This document shows, piece by piece, positions 41,625-50,003 of a DNA stretch of 64,000 nucleotides (position 1 is the stretch's first letter; every line of letters starts with the position of its first letter). Source of the DNA: Actinomycetales bacterium (GTDB lineage: Bacteria; Actinomycetota; Actinomycetes; Actinomycetales; Dermatophilaceae); the NCBI GenBank assembly GCA_016710645.1, contig JADJVI010000008.1:1-64000 (forward strand), given 5' to 3'. Made by a program: the position numbers and the translations under genes. The notes under the pieces are model-generated. The model ran no database searches. It was not told the DNA's origin and saw only the letters and a program-made list of their open reading frames with translations.

Positions 41625-42074
41625 CTAGGGGAGCGGCCACTCCATCTTCGGGCAGGTGTCCATAATGACCTGCAAGCCAGCGGCCTCGGCTCGCGCCGCC
41701 GCAGGGTGGTCGATCACCCCGAGTTGCAGCCACAGAGTACGGATGCCGAGCCGCTCCCGCTGGGCGATCGCCTCGTCGACGACCGCGCCCACCAGCTGGG
41801 AGCGCACGAAGAAGTCGACCACCTCGACCACCGTGCCGTCCGGGATGTCGCCGAGCACGGCATACCCCTGCTGCCCGAAGACCGTCGGCGCATCCGGGTG
41901 CACCGGCACGACCCTCATATCGAGTTGCGAGACAAGGAAGTCCGCGATCCGGTAGGCCGTGCGGCACCGATTCTGCGACAGCCCGACGACCGCCCAGGTC
42001 GCGGGCGTGGTCAACGCCTCGCGGATGACGGCGGGATCGTTGCGATGAGCGGGAGAGCGGGAGTCGCTGGCCAT
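41625..42074 (-). CDS. CoA-binding protein (YccU-like)
   Basis: A 149-residue single Rossmann-fold CoA-binding domain, as in succinyl-CoA synthetase alpha but stand-alone. It matches the YccU type: TWAVVGLSQNRCRTAYRIADFLVSQLDMRVVPVHPDAPTVFGQQGYAVLGDIPDGTVVEVVDFFVRS, and ends with LGVIDHPAAARAEAAGLQVIMDTCPKMEWP. Biological role unknown. It is convergent with purE. Confidence 0.92.
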   Translation of the reverse strand: MASDSRSPAHRNDPAVIREALTTPATWAVVGLSQNRCRTAYRIADFLVSQLDMRVVPVHPDAPTVFGQQGYAVLGDIPDGTVVEVVDFFVRSQLVGAVVDEAIAQRERLGIRTLWLQLGVIDHPAAARAEAAGLQVIMDTCPKMEWPLP

Positions 42075-42154
42075 GGGCCAGTCTCACACGACACCCGCTC
42101 GGGCCGGTGCAATGATGGGCTGGAGTCCACCCCATCAGGCGCAAGGAGCAACTC

Positions 42155-43174
42155 ATGAGGTTCGGTGTCTTCGTCCCGCAGGGCTGGCGGATGGACCTGG
42201 TCGGCATCGACCCGAGCCTGCATTGGGGCGTCATGGACGGTCTCGCTCGGCGCTTCGACGAGGTCGAGGGCTGGGAGTCGCTCTGGGTCTACGACCACTT
42301 CCACACCGTGCCCAAGCCCTCGGGCGAGGCGACCCACGAGGCGTGGTCGCTCATGGCGGCGTTCGCGGCGTCGACGACCCGCATCCGGCTCGGTCAGATG
42401 TGCACCTGCATGGCCTATCGCAACCCTGCCTACCTCGCCAAGGTCGCCGCAACCATCGACATCATCTCCGGCGGGCGGGTCGAGATGGGAATCGGAGCCG
42501 GCTGGTACGAACACGAGTGGCGCGCGTACGGATACGGCTTCCCGGAGGCGCGCGACCGGCTCGGTGCGCTGCGCGACGGCGTCGAGATCTTCCGCCAGAT
42601 GTGGACCCAGGGCTCGGCCACGTATGCCGGCACGTACTACTCCGTCGACGGCGCCATCTGCGCGCCGCGCCCCCTGCAAGGGACCGCTGTCGACGGGTCG
42701 CCGGCGAACGGCATACCGATGTGGGTGGCCGGGGGCGGCGAGAAGGTGACGCTGAAGATCGCCGCGCAGTACGCCGACTACACCAACTTCTTCGGCGACC
42801 CGACCGAGTTTGCGCGCAAGAACGAGATCCTGCGCGGGCACTGCCAGACGGTCGGGCGTGACGATGACGAGATCGTCCGCTCGGCCAACTTCAACATCCT
42901 TATCGGCGAGACCCAGGTCGAGGTCACCGAACGCGCCGAGGAGTACATCGCGTTGCGCTCGCGCGCCGGCATCGCCGAGGAGGCCGCACGCAAGGAAGTC
43001 GATGGACTGCGCAAGGCCGGCACCTGCGGCACGCCGGACCAGATCGCCGAGACGCTCGAGTCCTATCGAGCCGTCGGGCTGGGCTATGCCATCACCTACT
43101 TCCCCGAGGTCGCCTATGACACCTCGGGGGTCGACCTCTTCGAGCGCACGGTCATGCGCGAACTCAAGGGCTGA
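42155..43174 (+). CDS. LLM class F420-dependent oxidoreductase
   Basis: Luciferase-like TIM-barrel oxidoreductase of 339 residues, of the type expected to use coenzyme F420. Landmarks are MRFGVFVPQGWRMDLVGI, ESLWVYDHFHTVPKPSGEATHEAWSLMAAFAASTTRIRLGQMCTC, YRNPAYLAKVAATIDIISGGRVEMGIGAGWYEHEWRAYGYGFP (substrate/cofactor region) and PMWVAGGGEKVTLKIAAQYADYTNFFG. The ribosome binding site AAGGAG precedes the ATG. F420 genes (fbiA, fbiB) occur later in the window. The substrate is unknown. Confidence 0.92.
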   Translation: MRFGVFVPQGWRMDLVGIDPSLHWGVMDGLARRFDEVEGWESLWVYDHFHTVPKPSGEATHEAWSLMAAFAASTTRIRLGQMCTCMAYRNPAYLAKVAATIDIISGGRVEMGIGAGWYEHEWRAYGYGFPEARDRLGALRDGVEIFRQMWTQGSATYAGTYYSVDGAICAPRPLQGTAVDGSPANGIPMWVAGGGEKVTLKIAAQYADYTNFFGDPTEFARKNEILRGHCQTVGRDDDEIVRSANFNILIGETQVEVTERAEEYIALRSRAGIAEEAARKEVDGLRKAGTCGTPDQIAETLESYRAVGLGYAITYFPEVAYDTSGVDLFERTVMRELKG

Positions 43175-43175
43175 C

Positions 43176-44090
43176 ATGACCTGGACTGTCGGATCTGTGC
43201 CGGACCAGAGCGGGCGGACGGTCGTCGTCACCGGCGCCAATACCGGACTGGGCCTGGAGGTCACCTCAGTCTTGGTGCATCGCGGCGCCCGAGTGGTGAT
43301 GGCCTGCCGCAATCTCGCCAAGGGCGCGGCAGCACGGGAGCGGTTGCTCGATGATCGCTCGCTCGACCCGGGCAGCCTCGACTTGCGCCAGCTCGACGTC
43401 GCGTCGCTCGCCTCGGTGCGCGAGTTCGTGGCGGGCCTGGGTGGCCAACCCATCGACGTCCTGGTCAACAACGCCGGAGTCATGGCCACCCCGAAAGCAG
43501 TCTCGGTCGACGGCCACGAGGTGCAGTTCGCGACGAATGTCCTGGGGCCTTTTGCCCTCACCATGAGCCTGCTGCCCCAGCTCACCGATCGGGTCGTCTG
43601 GGTGGCCTCGAACGCCCATCGGCTCGGCGGATTGGAACTCGACGACCCGAGCTTCCGACACCGCCGCTACAACGCCTGGCGCGCGTACGGTGCGACCAAA
43701 CTGGCCGACCTCATGCTCGCCTACGAGATGCAGCGGCGGCTCACCCTTGCGGGATCGACGCTGCGATCGTATGCCGCGCACCCGGGCTACTCTCTGACCG
43801 AACTCGCTCGCCACCAACGGTTTTCATCGATTCCCGGACTCGACACGGTGCAGCGGACGCTGCGGATCGCGCAGCCGGCGGCGGCTGGAGCCTGGCCGCT
43901 GCTCATGGCTGCCACCGACCCGTCGCTGCCGGGCGGCAGCTATGTCGGGCCCTCTGGGCGCGGTGAATGGGCCGGACCGCCGACCATCGTGGCGTCCTCA
44001 CCGGCCTCACACGACCGCGACGCGCAGCGCACCCTGTGGGCGTTGTGCGAGGGCCTCACCGGCGTGACGTCCGGCTTGCCGAGCTCCTGA
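43176..44090 (+). CDS. SDR family NAD(P)-dependent oxidoreductase (protochlorophyllide-reductase-like)
   Basis: Short-chain dehydrogenase of 304 residues of the retinol-dehydrogenase/WWOX-like group. It has VVVTGANTGLGLEVTSVLVHRGARVVMACRN (cofactor and Arg specificity), DVLVNNAGVMATP, a Ser in VWVASNAH, and YGATKLADLMLAYEMQRRL as YxxxK, with HPGY after it. The start ATG 43176 is one base after the preceding stop, so the gene is coupled to the LLM enzyme. The Arg in CRN suggests NADP(H). Confidence 0.9.
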   Translation: MTWTVGSVPDQSGRTVVVTGANTGLGLEVTSVLVHRGARVVMACRNLAKGAAARERLLDDRSLDPGSLDLRQLDVASLASVREFVAGLGGQPIDVLVNNAGVMATPKAVSVDGHEVQFATNVLGPFALTMSLLPQLTDRVVWVASNAHRLGGLELDDPSFRHRRYNAWRAYGATKLADLMLAYEMQRRLTLAGSTLRSYAAHPGYSLTELARHQRFSSIPGLDTVQRTLRIAQPAAAGAWPLLMAATDPSLPGGSYVGPSGRGEWAGPPTIVASSPASHDRDAQRTLWALCEGLTGVTSGLPSS

Positions 44091-44174
44091 TCAGGCCGGT
44101 GCTCGACGTGCAAGGGGAGCGCGTCGAGAGCAAAGCCTCACCGCGCGAGCGAGCGCGCACGGCATACCCGGCAG

Positions 44175-44180
44175 TAGCGT
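44175..44180 (+). promoter_or_regulatory. -10 element for the acyl-CoA dehydrogenase gene (leaderless)
   Basis: TAGCGT followed by six bases and the ATG at 44187; no ribosome binding site. Confidence 0.5.
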
Positions 44181-44186
44181 GGGTCC

Positions 44187-45353
44187 ATGAGCGCCAACCC
44201 GGATTTCGACACCTACCAGCTGCCCGACAGCCACCGTCAGTTGCGGGCCGCCGTCCGCGAACTCGCCGACGCCGAGATCGCCCCTTACGCCGCCGACGTC
44301 GACGAGCAGGCGCGTTATCCGCAGGAGGCCCACGACGCCCTCGTCGCGTCGGACTTCTTTGCCCCGCACATCCCTGAGGAATATGGCGGCGCGGGTGCCG
44401 ATGCCCTCGCAACGTGCATCGTCATCGAGGAAGTCGCGCGCGCGTGCGCGTCGGCCTCGCTCATTCCCGCCGTCAACAAGCTCGGCACCATGCCGCTGCT
44501 GCTGGCCGCCAGCGAAGAGGTCAAGCAGAAGTACCTCCCGCCGGTCGCGTCTGGCGAGGCGACCTTCTCCTACGGTCTGTCAGAACGCGAGGCCGGCTCC
44601 GACACGGCCGCCATGGTGACGACTGCCGACGAGCAGCCGGACGGCTCGTGGATCCTCAACGGCCACAAGGCATGGATCACCAATGCCGGAGTGTCGAAGT
44701 ACTACACGGTCCTCGCGGTCAACGACCCGGGCGGCCGCCGCGGCGCCAATGTCACCGCGTTCGTCGTCGAGGACACCGACGAGGGCTTTTCGGTCGGCCC
44801 CAAGGAGCGCAAGCTCGGCATCAAGGGCAGCCCGACCCGGGAGCTCTACTTCGAAAACTGCCGCATCCCCGGCGACCGCATCGTCGGCGAGGTCGGCGAC
44901 GGTCTGAAGATTGCGTTGCGCACGCTCGATCACACCCGGGTCACCATCGGCGCGCAGGCGGTCGGCATCGCGCAGGGTGCCCTCGACGCGGCCGTTGCCT
45001 ATGTCAAGGAGCGCCAGCAGTTCGGCAAGCGGATCGCCGACTTCCAGGGCATCCAGTTCATGCTCGCCGACATGGCGATGGAACTCGAAGCGGCCCGGCA
45101 GCTCACCTATGTCGCGGCAGCCAAGTCCGAGCGTGGCGACCGCGACCTGCCGTTCTTCGGGGCAGCCGCCAAGTGCTACGCCTCCGATGTCGCGATGAAG
45201 GTCACTGTCGACGCGGTCCAGTTGCTCGGCGGGTCCGGCTACGTGCGCGACTTCCCGGTCGAGCGGTTCATGCGCGATGCCAAGATCACCCAGATCTACG
45301 AAGGCACCAACCAGGTGCAGCGCATCGTCATGGCCCGCCAGCTGTTGGCCTGA
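44187..45353 (+). CDS. acyl-CoA dehydrogenase (FadE25-like)
   Basis: FAD-dependent dehydrogenase of 388 residues that starts beta-oxidation by introducing a double bond into acyl-CoA. Visible parts are FSYGLSEREAGSDTAAMVTTA (signature), NGHKAWITNAGVSKYYTVLA, KLGIKGSPTRELYFENCRIPGDRIVGE, VKERQQFGKRIADFQGIQFMLADMAM (signature 2), LLGGSGYVRDFPVERFMRDAKITQIYEGTNQVQRIVMARQLL with the catalytic Glu in YEGT. In M. tuberculosis fadE25 sits beside purE and purK, as here. A hairpin terminator follows. Confidence 0.95.
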   Translation: MSANPDFDTYQLPDSHRQLRAAVRELADAEIAPYAADVDEQARYPQEAHDALVASDFFAPHIPEEYGGAGADALATCIVIEEVARACASASLIPAVNKLGTMPLLLAASEEVKQKYLPPVASGEATFSYGLSEREAGSDTAAMVTTADEQPDGSWILNGHKAWITNAGVSKYYTVLAVNDPGGRRGANVTAFVVEDTDEGFSVGPKERKLGIKGSPTRELYFENCRIPGDRIVGEVGDGLKIALRTLDHTRVTIGAQAVGIAQGALDAAVAYVKERQQFGKRIADFQGIQFMLADMAMELEAARQLTYVAAAKSERGDRDLPFFGAAAKCYASDVAMKVTVDAVQLLGGSGYVRDFPVERFMRDAKITQIYEGTNQVQRIVMARQLLA

Positions 45354-45390
45354 TCCATCGTCGCGCCGGTCGATCCGGCGGGAGGGCTCC

Positions 45391-45419
45391 GGGCCCGGTT
45401 GCCGCTGGCAGCCGGGCCC
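45391..45419 (+). terminator. hairpin after the acyl-CoA dehydrogenase gene
   Basis: Stem of 13 base pairs, with one G-U, between 45391-45403 and 45407-45419, loop GCT. GC-rich with no T tract. It directly precedes the leaderless promoter of the next gene (TAGGAT, 45426-45431). Confidence 0.7.
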
Positions 45420-45425
45420 TCGCCG

Positions 45426-45431
45426 TAGGAT
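45426..45431 (+). promoter_or_regulatory. -10 element for the double-domain glycosyltransferase gene (leaderless)
   Basis: TAGGAT followed by seven bases and the ATG at 45439. Confidence 0.5.
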
Positions 45432-45438
45432 CGTCGGC

Positions 45439-47265
45439 ATGCCTTCGGACCGCGTCGTCGCTCTCGTGGTGACGTGGAACCGCCGGGAGCTGCTGGCCGA
45501 GTCGTTGCGGGCGTTGCAGTCGCAGACCCGTCCACCGGAGGCGATCCTCGTCGTCGACAATGCCTCCGACGACGGCACCGCCGAGCTATTGAGCGCCGAT
45601 TTCCCCGACGTCCGAGTGATCCGCAATCCGGTCAACACCGGGGGAGCGGGCGGCTTCGCGACCGGGCTGGAGCACGCCCTCGCAGGCGAATGTGACGCGG
45701 TCTGGCTCATGGACGATGACACCGTCCCGGAGCCTGGCGCCTTGGCGGCGCTGCTCGCCACGCGATCCTCGTATGCCGGTGACGGACCTCGGACGGCACC
45801 TCCTGCCGTCGTGGCCAGCCGCGTGGTGTGGACCGATGGCCGCGACCACCCGATGAATACCCCCCGGACCAAGGCCTGGGCCTCCCGGGCCGAGCGGGAG
45901 GCGGCCGCGGCGGTCGGGGCCCGGCCGGTGCGCACGGCGTCCTTTGTGTCGATCCTCGTGGACGCTGAACGCGCCCGCCAGGTCGGACTGCCGGTGCCGG
46001 AGTACTTCCTGTGGAACGACGACTTCGAGTACACCGCGCGGCTGATCCGCGGTCGGCGTGGTTTGTGGGCCGCGCAATCGGTCGTCGTCCACAAGACCAA
46101 GGCGTTCGCCGGAGCCGACCAGGACCCCGGTCCGCGGTTCTATTACGAGGTCCGCAACAAGCTGTGGACCCTGGTGGGCAGCCCCGGGCTCGCTCCAGCC
46201 GAACGAGTCGTGTTCGGCGCGGCCACGGCCCGACGCTGGGCCCGCACCATCGCCGGGTCCTCCGATCGCGGCACGCTGTGGAAAGGGCTCCGCCGAGGTG
46301 TGCGAGAGGGACTTTCCGAGCAACCGGCCAGCCTGCGCGCGCTGCCGTCGCTATCTGGCCCGAGCGCTGCACCGCCGACCGACCTCGACCCGACCATCCC
46401 CCGTCGGACGACCCCCCGCCGCTCCGACGGGTTCAGCGTGCTGCTGCCCTACTACCACGGGGACCGGCCCGACGCCCTGGAAACAGCCTTTCGATCAGTC
46501 ACCGTGGAGCAGACCCGTCGCCCGGCCCAGGTGGTGCTGGTCCGGGACGGTGTCGTCGATGCAGCGCTGCAGGATCGGGTGGCGCTGCTCATCGCCGACT
46601 CGGTCGTGCCGGTCACCCATGTCGAGCTCGGCCGCAATCGGGGCCTCGGTCCCGCGCTGAATCACGGTCTGGCCCACTGCGACTACGACATCGTGGCGCG
46701 GATGGATGCCGACGACGTGAGCCTGCCGCAGCGGTTCGAGCGGCAGATCGAGTTGATGGAGGCCGGCTACGACCTGGTCGGGGCCACCATCGAGGAGTTC
46801 GCCGATTCGCCCGAGGTGCCGGTGGGGCGGCGAGACGCCCTCACCGATCCAGTCGAGATCGCCGCGCAGGCTCGCTTCGAACAGACCCTCAACCATCCGG
46901 TCGTGGTCTATCGCGCGTCGATGGTCGATGCCGCGGGCGGTTATCAGGACCTGCCCTCGATGGAGGACTACCTGCTCTTTGCGCAGCTCATCCAGGCGGG
47001 CGCTCGCGTTGCCAATGTGGCCGAGCCGTTGCTGCGCTATCGGGTCAGCGCCGGTGCCTTCCACCGCCGCGGCGGGGTGACCCTGCTGCGCTCGGAGATC
47101 GAGGTCCAGCGGCGATTCCTCGCGATGGGGTTCACCACGCCCGTGCAAGCCGGCCGCAATGTCGTGCTGCGCGGTGCCTACCGACTCACCCCGGAACCGG
47201 TGCGGCGCACGGCATACCGGGCCTATCACCGCCTGCGCAGTCACTCCCGAGACCCGCAGCGCTGA
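45439..47265 (+). CDS. double-domain GT2 glycosyltransferase (GlfT1-like plus second GT-A domain)
   Basis: A 608-residue fusion. Residues 1 to about 290 resemble the initiating galactofuranosyltransferase GlfT1: VVTWNRRELLAESLRALQSQTRPPEAILVVDNASDDGT, RNPVNTGGAGGFATGLEHAL, the WLMDDDTVPEP metal motif, WNDDFEYTARL and VVVHKTKAF. Residues from about 330 hold a second GT-A fold: SVLLPYYHGDRPDALETAFRSV, VELGRNRGLGPALNHGL, MDADDVSLPQRFE, the SMEDYLLFAQLIQAGARVANV acceptor site and RRFLAMG. Two active sites in one chain suggest two successive sugar additions to a lipid-linked glycan. Start ATG 45439 follows a TAGGAT -10 element. It is convergent with the LCP gene. Confidence 0.88.
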   Translation: MPSDRVVALVVTWNRRELLAESLRALQSQTRPPEAILVVDNASDDGTAELLSADFPDVRVIRNPVNTGGAGGFATGLEHALAGECDAVWLMDDDTVPEPGALAALLATRSSYAGDGPRTAPPAVVASRVVWTDGRDHPMNTPRTKAWASRAEREAAAAVGARPVRTASFVSILVDAERARQVGLPVPEYFLWNDDFEYTARLIRGRRGLWAAQSVVVHKTKAFAGADQDPGPRFYYEVRNKLWTLVGSPGLAPAERVVFGAATARRWARTIAGSSDRGTLWKGLRRGVREGLSEQPASLRALPSLSGPSAAPPTDLDPTIPRRTTPRRSDGFSVLLPYYHGDRPDALETAFRSVTVEQTRRPAQVVLVRDGVVDAALQDRVALLIADSVVPVTHVELGRNRGLGPALNHGLAHCDYDIVARMDADDVSLPQRFERQIELMEAGYDLVGATIEEFADSPEVPVGRRDALTDPVEIAAQARFEQTLNHPVVVYRASMVDAAGGYQDLPSMEDYLLFAQLIQAGARVANVAEPLLRYRVSAGAFHRRGGVTLLRSEIEVQRRFLAMGFTTPVQAGRNVVLRGAYRLTPEPVRRTAYRAYHRLRSHSRDPQR

Positions 47266-47281
47266 GCCCCGGCGGGGTGTG

Positions 47282-48601
47282 TCAGCCTGGGGTGGTGCCC
47301 GCAGGCGGGGCGACGAGATCCTCGTCGTCGCGCAAGGCGGTGAACAGGGCCTTGGCTTGGGTGGTGTTCCACTTGACGGCGACGCCCGCATTGGGGGTGT
47401 TGAGTGCGGCGGTGGCCACCGGCACCTGCATCGACAGTCCCGACCCGTTGCCTACCGCGCGCATCGCCTGCAGCACCGAGACGGCCTCGTTGAGCGAGGT
47501 GTCCTCGCCGACGACCAGACCCTTGGCTGCGGAGTCGGCAAACGCGGTGTAGCGCCACGGGACGAGCACGGTCGCCGGTGTCGCGGCCTTCTTCATCACG
47601 GCTCCGAGGAACTGGCGCTGCCGTTCGGCGCGGCCGAAGTCACCGAGCGGGTCGGTGTAACGCGAACGGACGTAGCCGAGGGCGGTGGGCCCGTTGAGGG
47701 TCTGGCATCCGGGGGACAGATCAATGCCCGCCTTCGGGTCGTTCATCTTGGCAGCCACACAAATGTCGACCCCGCCGAGGCTATCGACGACACCGGCGAA
47801 CCCGCCGAACCCGATCTCCAAGTAGCCATCCAGCCGCAGGCCGGTCGCTTGCTCCACGGTCTGGGTCAGCAGTTTCGCGCCACCGAAGGCGTAGGCGGCG
47901 TTGATCTTGTTGCTGCCATGGCCCGGGATCGGCACGTAGGAGTCACGGGGGATCGAGACGATCGAGGGTTTCGCCCCGTGGTCGGAGACGTGGACGAGCA
48001 TGATTGAGTCGGTGCGCTTGCCGCCCTCGTCGGGTCCGGTCGACAGCTCCGTCATCTGCGCTTGGGTGAGCCCCTCGCGGCTATCCGACCCGACCAGCAG
48101 GAAGGTCGATCCACGCCCGGCTGCGGGGCGGTCGCCCGCGGGCACGTTGTCAACCCGCTCCACCCGGTTCCACGCGCTCACCGGCACCCAGACCAGGAAG
48201 ATCACCCAGGCGAGCAGGACCAACGCGACCAAGGCGACCACGCGTCGCCGACGGAAGGTGCGGCGTCGGCGCGCTTGCGGGTATGCCGTGCCGCCCGGCC
48301 CGCTCGCCCCCCTCTGCCCGCTTGTCCCGCCCGGCCCGCCTGTCCCGCTCGGGCCTCCGCGCGGTCGGCGCGGTCCGCCGGAGCGGACCGGAGCGGACGG
48401 ACCGCCCTGGGACGGTCGGGGAGGCGCTGCGACGCGGGGTCGGTCGGAGGAGTCTCGCATCGGGGGCGCCGGGGTGCGGGTCGGGGTGGGGCGGGGTGCT
48501 CGCGGCGCCGGATCGGGCGCCGCAGAGAAGCTACGCCGGCGGACCGGGATGGGCCTGGGCTGGTCGGCGGAGGGGTCCTGGCCGTCCATCGGCAGCTCCA
48601 T
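47282..48601 (-). CDS. LCP (LytR-CpsA-Psr) family glycopolymer ligase
   Basis: Membrane-anchored enzyme of 439 residues that transfers wall glycopolymers from a lipid carrier to peptidoglycan. A disordered Pro/Arg/Gly-rich cytoplasmic N-terminus (about 1-105) precedes one helix (VVALVALVLLAWVIFLVWVP, about 120-140). The LCP domain shows TFLLVGSDSREGLT, GKRTDSIMLVHVSDHGAKPSIVSIPRDSYVPIPGHGSNKINAAYAFGG (phosphate-binding Arg and Asp residues), VEQATGLRLDGYLEIGFGGFAGVVDSLGGVDIC and LGYVRSRYTDPLGDFGRAERQRQFLGAV. Its location among galactan genes suggests that polymer as substrate. Start ATG 48601; ATG 48589 is possible. Confidence 0.93.
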   Translation of the reverse strand: MELPMDGQDPSADQPRPIPVRRRSFSAAPDPAPRAPRPTPTRTPAPPMRDSSDRPRVAAPPRPSQGGPSAPVRSGGPRRPRGGPSGTGGPGGTSGQRGASGPGGTAYPQARRRRTFRRRRVVALVALVLLAWVIFLVWVPVSAWNRVERVDNVPAGDRPAAGRGSTFLLVGSDSREGLTQAQMTELSTGPDEGGKRTDSIMLVHVSDHGAKPSIVSIPRDSYVPIPGHGSNKINAAYAFGGAKLLTQTVEQATGLRLDGYLEIGFGGFAGVVDSLGGVDICVAAKMNDPKAGIDLSPGCQTLNGPTALGYVRSRYTDPLGDFGRAERQRQFLGAVMKKAATPATVLVPWRYTAFADSAAKGLVVGEDTSLNEAVSVLQAMRAVGNGSGLSMQVPVATAALNTPNAGVAVKWNTTQAKALFTALRDDEDLVAPPAGTTPG

Positions 48602-48763
48602 CCGGTCGGGTCGTGGCGGTTCGGGTCGTCGCAGGTCGGGTCGTGGCAGGTCGGCAGGCGTCGTCGGGCCCGCGGTGGGTACTCGTGGGTAGCGTCAAGT
48701 CTGACACAGCGGGCACTCGGTGCCCCGGCATTGGCGACGCGCGGCGGGGCCTGAACCGGCGGC

Positions 48764-48769
48764 TAAGAT
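48764..48769 (+). promoter_or_regulatory. -10 element upstream of glf
   Basis: TAAGAT lies 34 bases before the GTG at 48804. Here a ribosome binding site (AAGGAG, 48793-48798) is present, so the transcript has a short leader, unlike most genes around it. Confidence 0.45.
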
Positions 48770-48803
48770 TGCCAGGCGATCACCCCGAGTCGAAGGAGCG
48801 CGT

Positions 48804-50003
48804 GTGGATCCCGACCTCCTCGTCGTCGGCTCCGGGCTGTTCGGCCTCACCGTGGCGGAGCAGTGCGCGACCCGGTGGGGGCTGCGGGTCCTCGTGATGG
48901 AGCGGCGCGGTCACCTCGGCGGAAATGCCTACAGCGCCCCCGATCCAGAGACCGGCATCGAGGTGCACCAGTACGGCGCGCACCTCTTCCACACCTCCAA
49001 CGAGCGGGTGTGGGAGTACGTCAACCGGTTCACGACCTTCACCGACTATGTCCACCGGGTCTACAGCACCCATCGCGGTGAGGTCTTCCCCCTGCCGATC
49101 AACCTCGGCACGATCAACCAGTTCTTCCGGGCCGCCTACACCCCTGCCCAGGCTCGTGACCTCATCGCGTCACAGGCCGCCGAACTCGGCGGCAAGGAGC
49201 CGACAAACTTCGTGGAGAAGGGGGTCTCGCTCATCGGGCGCCCGTTGTACGAGGCCTTCATCGCCCACTACACCGCCAAGCAGTGGCAGACGGCGCCCGA
49301 GTTGCTCTCGGCTGACATCATTTCGCGCTTGCCGGTGCGGTACACCTACGACAACCGCTACTTCAACGACACCCACGAAGGGCTTCCGACCGACGGGTAT
49401 GCCGTGTGGTTGACGCGGATGGCCGAGCATCCGAACATCGACGTCATCCTGGACACCGATTTCTTCGACACCAACCAGCCGTGGCACCGGGACGCCGTGG
49501 TGGGTCGATTGCCGGTCGTCTACACCGGACCCGTGGACCGCTACTTCGACTATGCGCACGGCGAATTAGGCTGGCGCACAGTCGACCTGGAGCACGAAGT
49601 CGTGCCGGTCGGGGACTTCCAAGGCACCTCGGTGATGAACTACCCCGACCCGGACGTCCCCTACACCCGCATCCTCGAGTTCCGGCATTTTCACCCCGAA
49701 CGCGACTACCCGACCGACCGCACCGTCATCACCCGCGAGTTCAGTCGCTTCGCCGGGCCCGATGACGAGCCCTATTACCCGGTCAACACCCCGACCGACC
49801 GCGCCCGCCTGCTGGCCTACCGCGAGTCAGCCAAGAGTGTCCCCGGGGTGATCTTCGGCGGCCGCCTCGGCACCTACCAATACCTCGACATGCATATGGC
49901 CATCGCGTCGGCGCTTTCGCTCGTCGACAACGTCCTCGAGCCTCACTACGTGCATGGCGCGCCACTGCAGGACGTCCGCCACGCCCCGGGAGCACCGCGA
50001 TGA
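48804..50003 (+). CDS. glf: UDP-galactopyranose mutase
   Basis: FAD enzyme of 399 residues converting UDP-galactopyranose to UDP-galactofuranose. It has an N-terminal FAD motif LLVVGSGLFGLTVAEQCA, RGHLGGNAYS, HQYGAHLFHTSNERVWEYVN, FVEKGVSLIGRPLYEAFIAHYTAKQWQT, LPVRYTYDNRYFNDTHEGLPTDGY (substrate Tyr/Arg residues), VVYTGPVDRYFDY, and the terminal GRLGTYQYLDMHMAIASAL. GTG 48804 follows the ribosome binding site. It is the first gene of a tightly coupled seven-gene wall-polymer operon. Confidence 0.97.
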   Translation: MDPDLLVVGSGLFGLTVAEQCATRWGLRVLVMERRGHLGGNAYSAPDPETGIEVHQYGAHLFHTSNERVWEYVNRFTTFTDYVHRVYSTHRGEVFPLPINLGTINQFFRAAYTPAQARDLIASQAAELGGKEPTNFVEKGVSLIGRPLYEAFIAHYTAKQWQTAPELLSADIISRLPVRYTYDNRYFNDTHEGLPTDGYAVWLTRMAEHPNIDVILDTDFFDTNQPWHRDAVVGRLPVVYTGPVDRYFDYAHGELGWRTVDLEHEVVPVGDFQGTSVMNYPDPDVPYTRILEFRHFHPERDYPTDRTVITREFSRFAGPDDEPYYPVNTPTDRARLLAYRESAKSVPGVIFGGRLGTYQYLDMHMAIASALSLVDNVLEPHYVHGAPLQDVRHAPGAPR

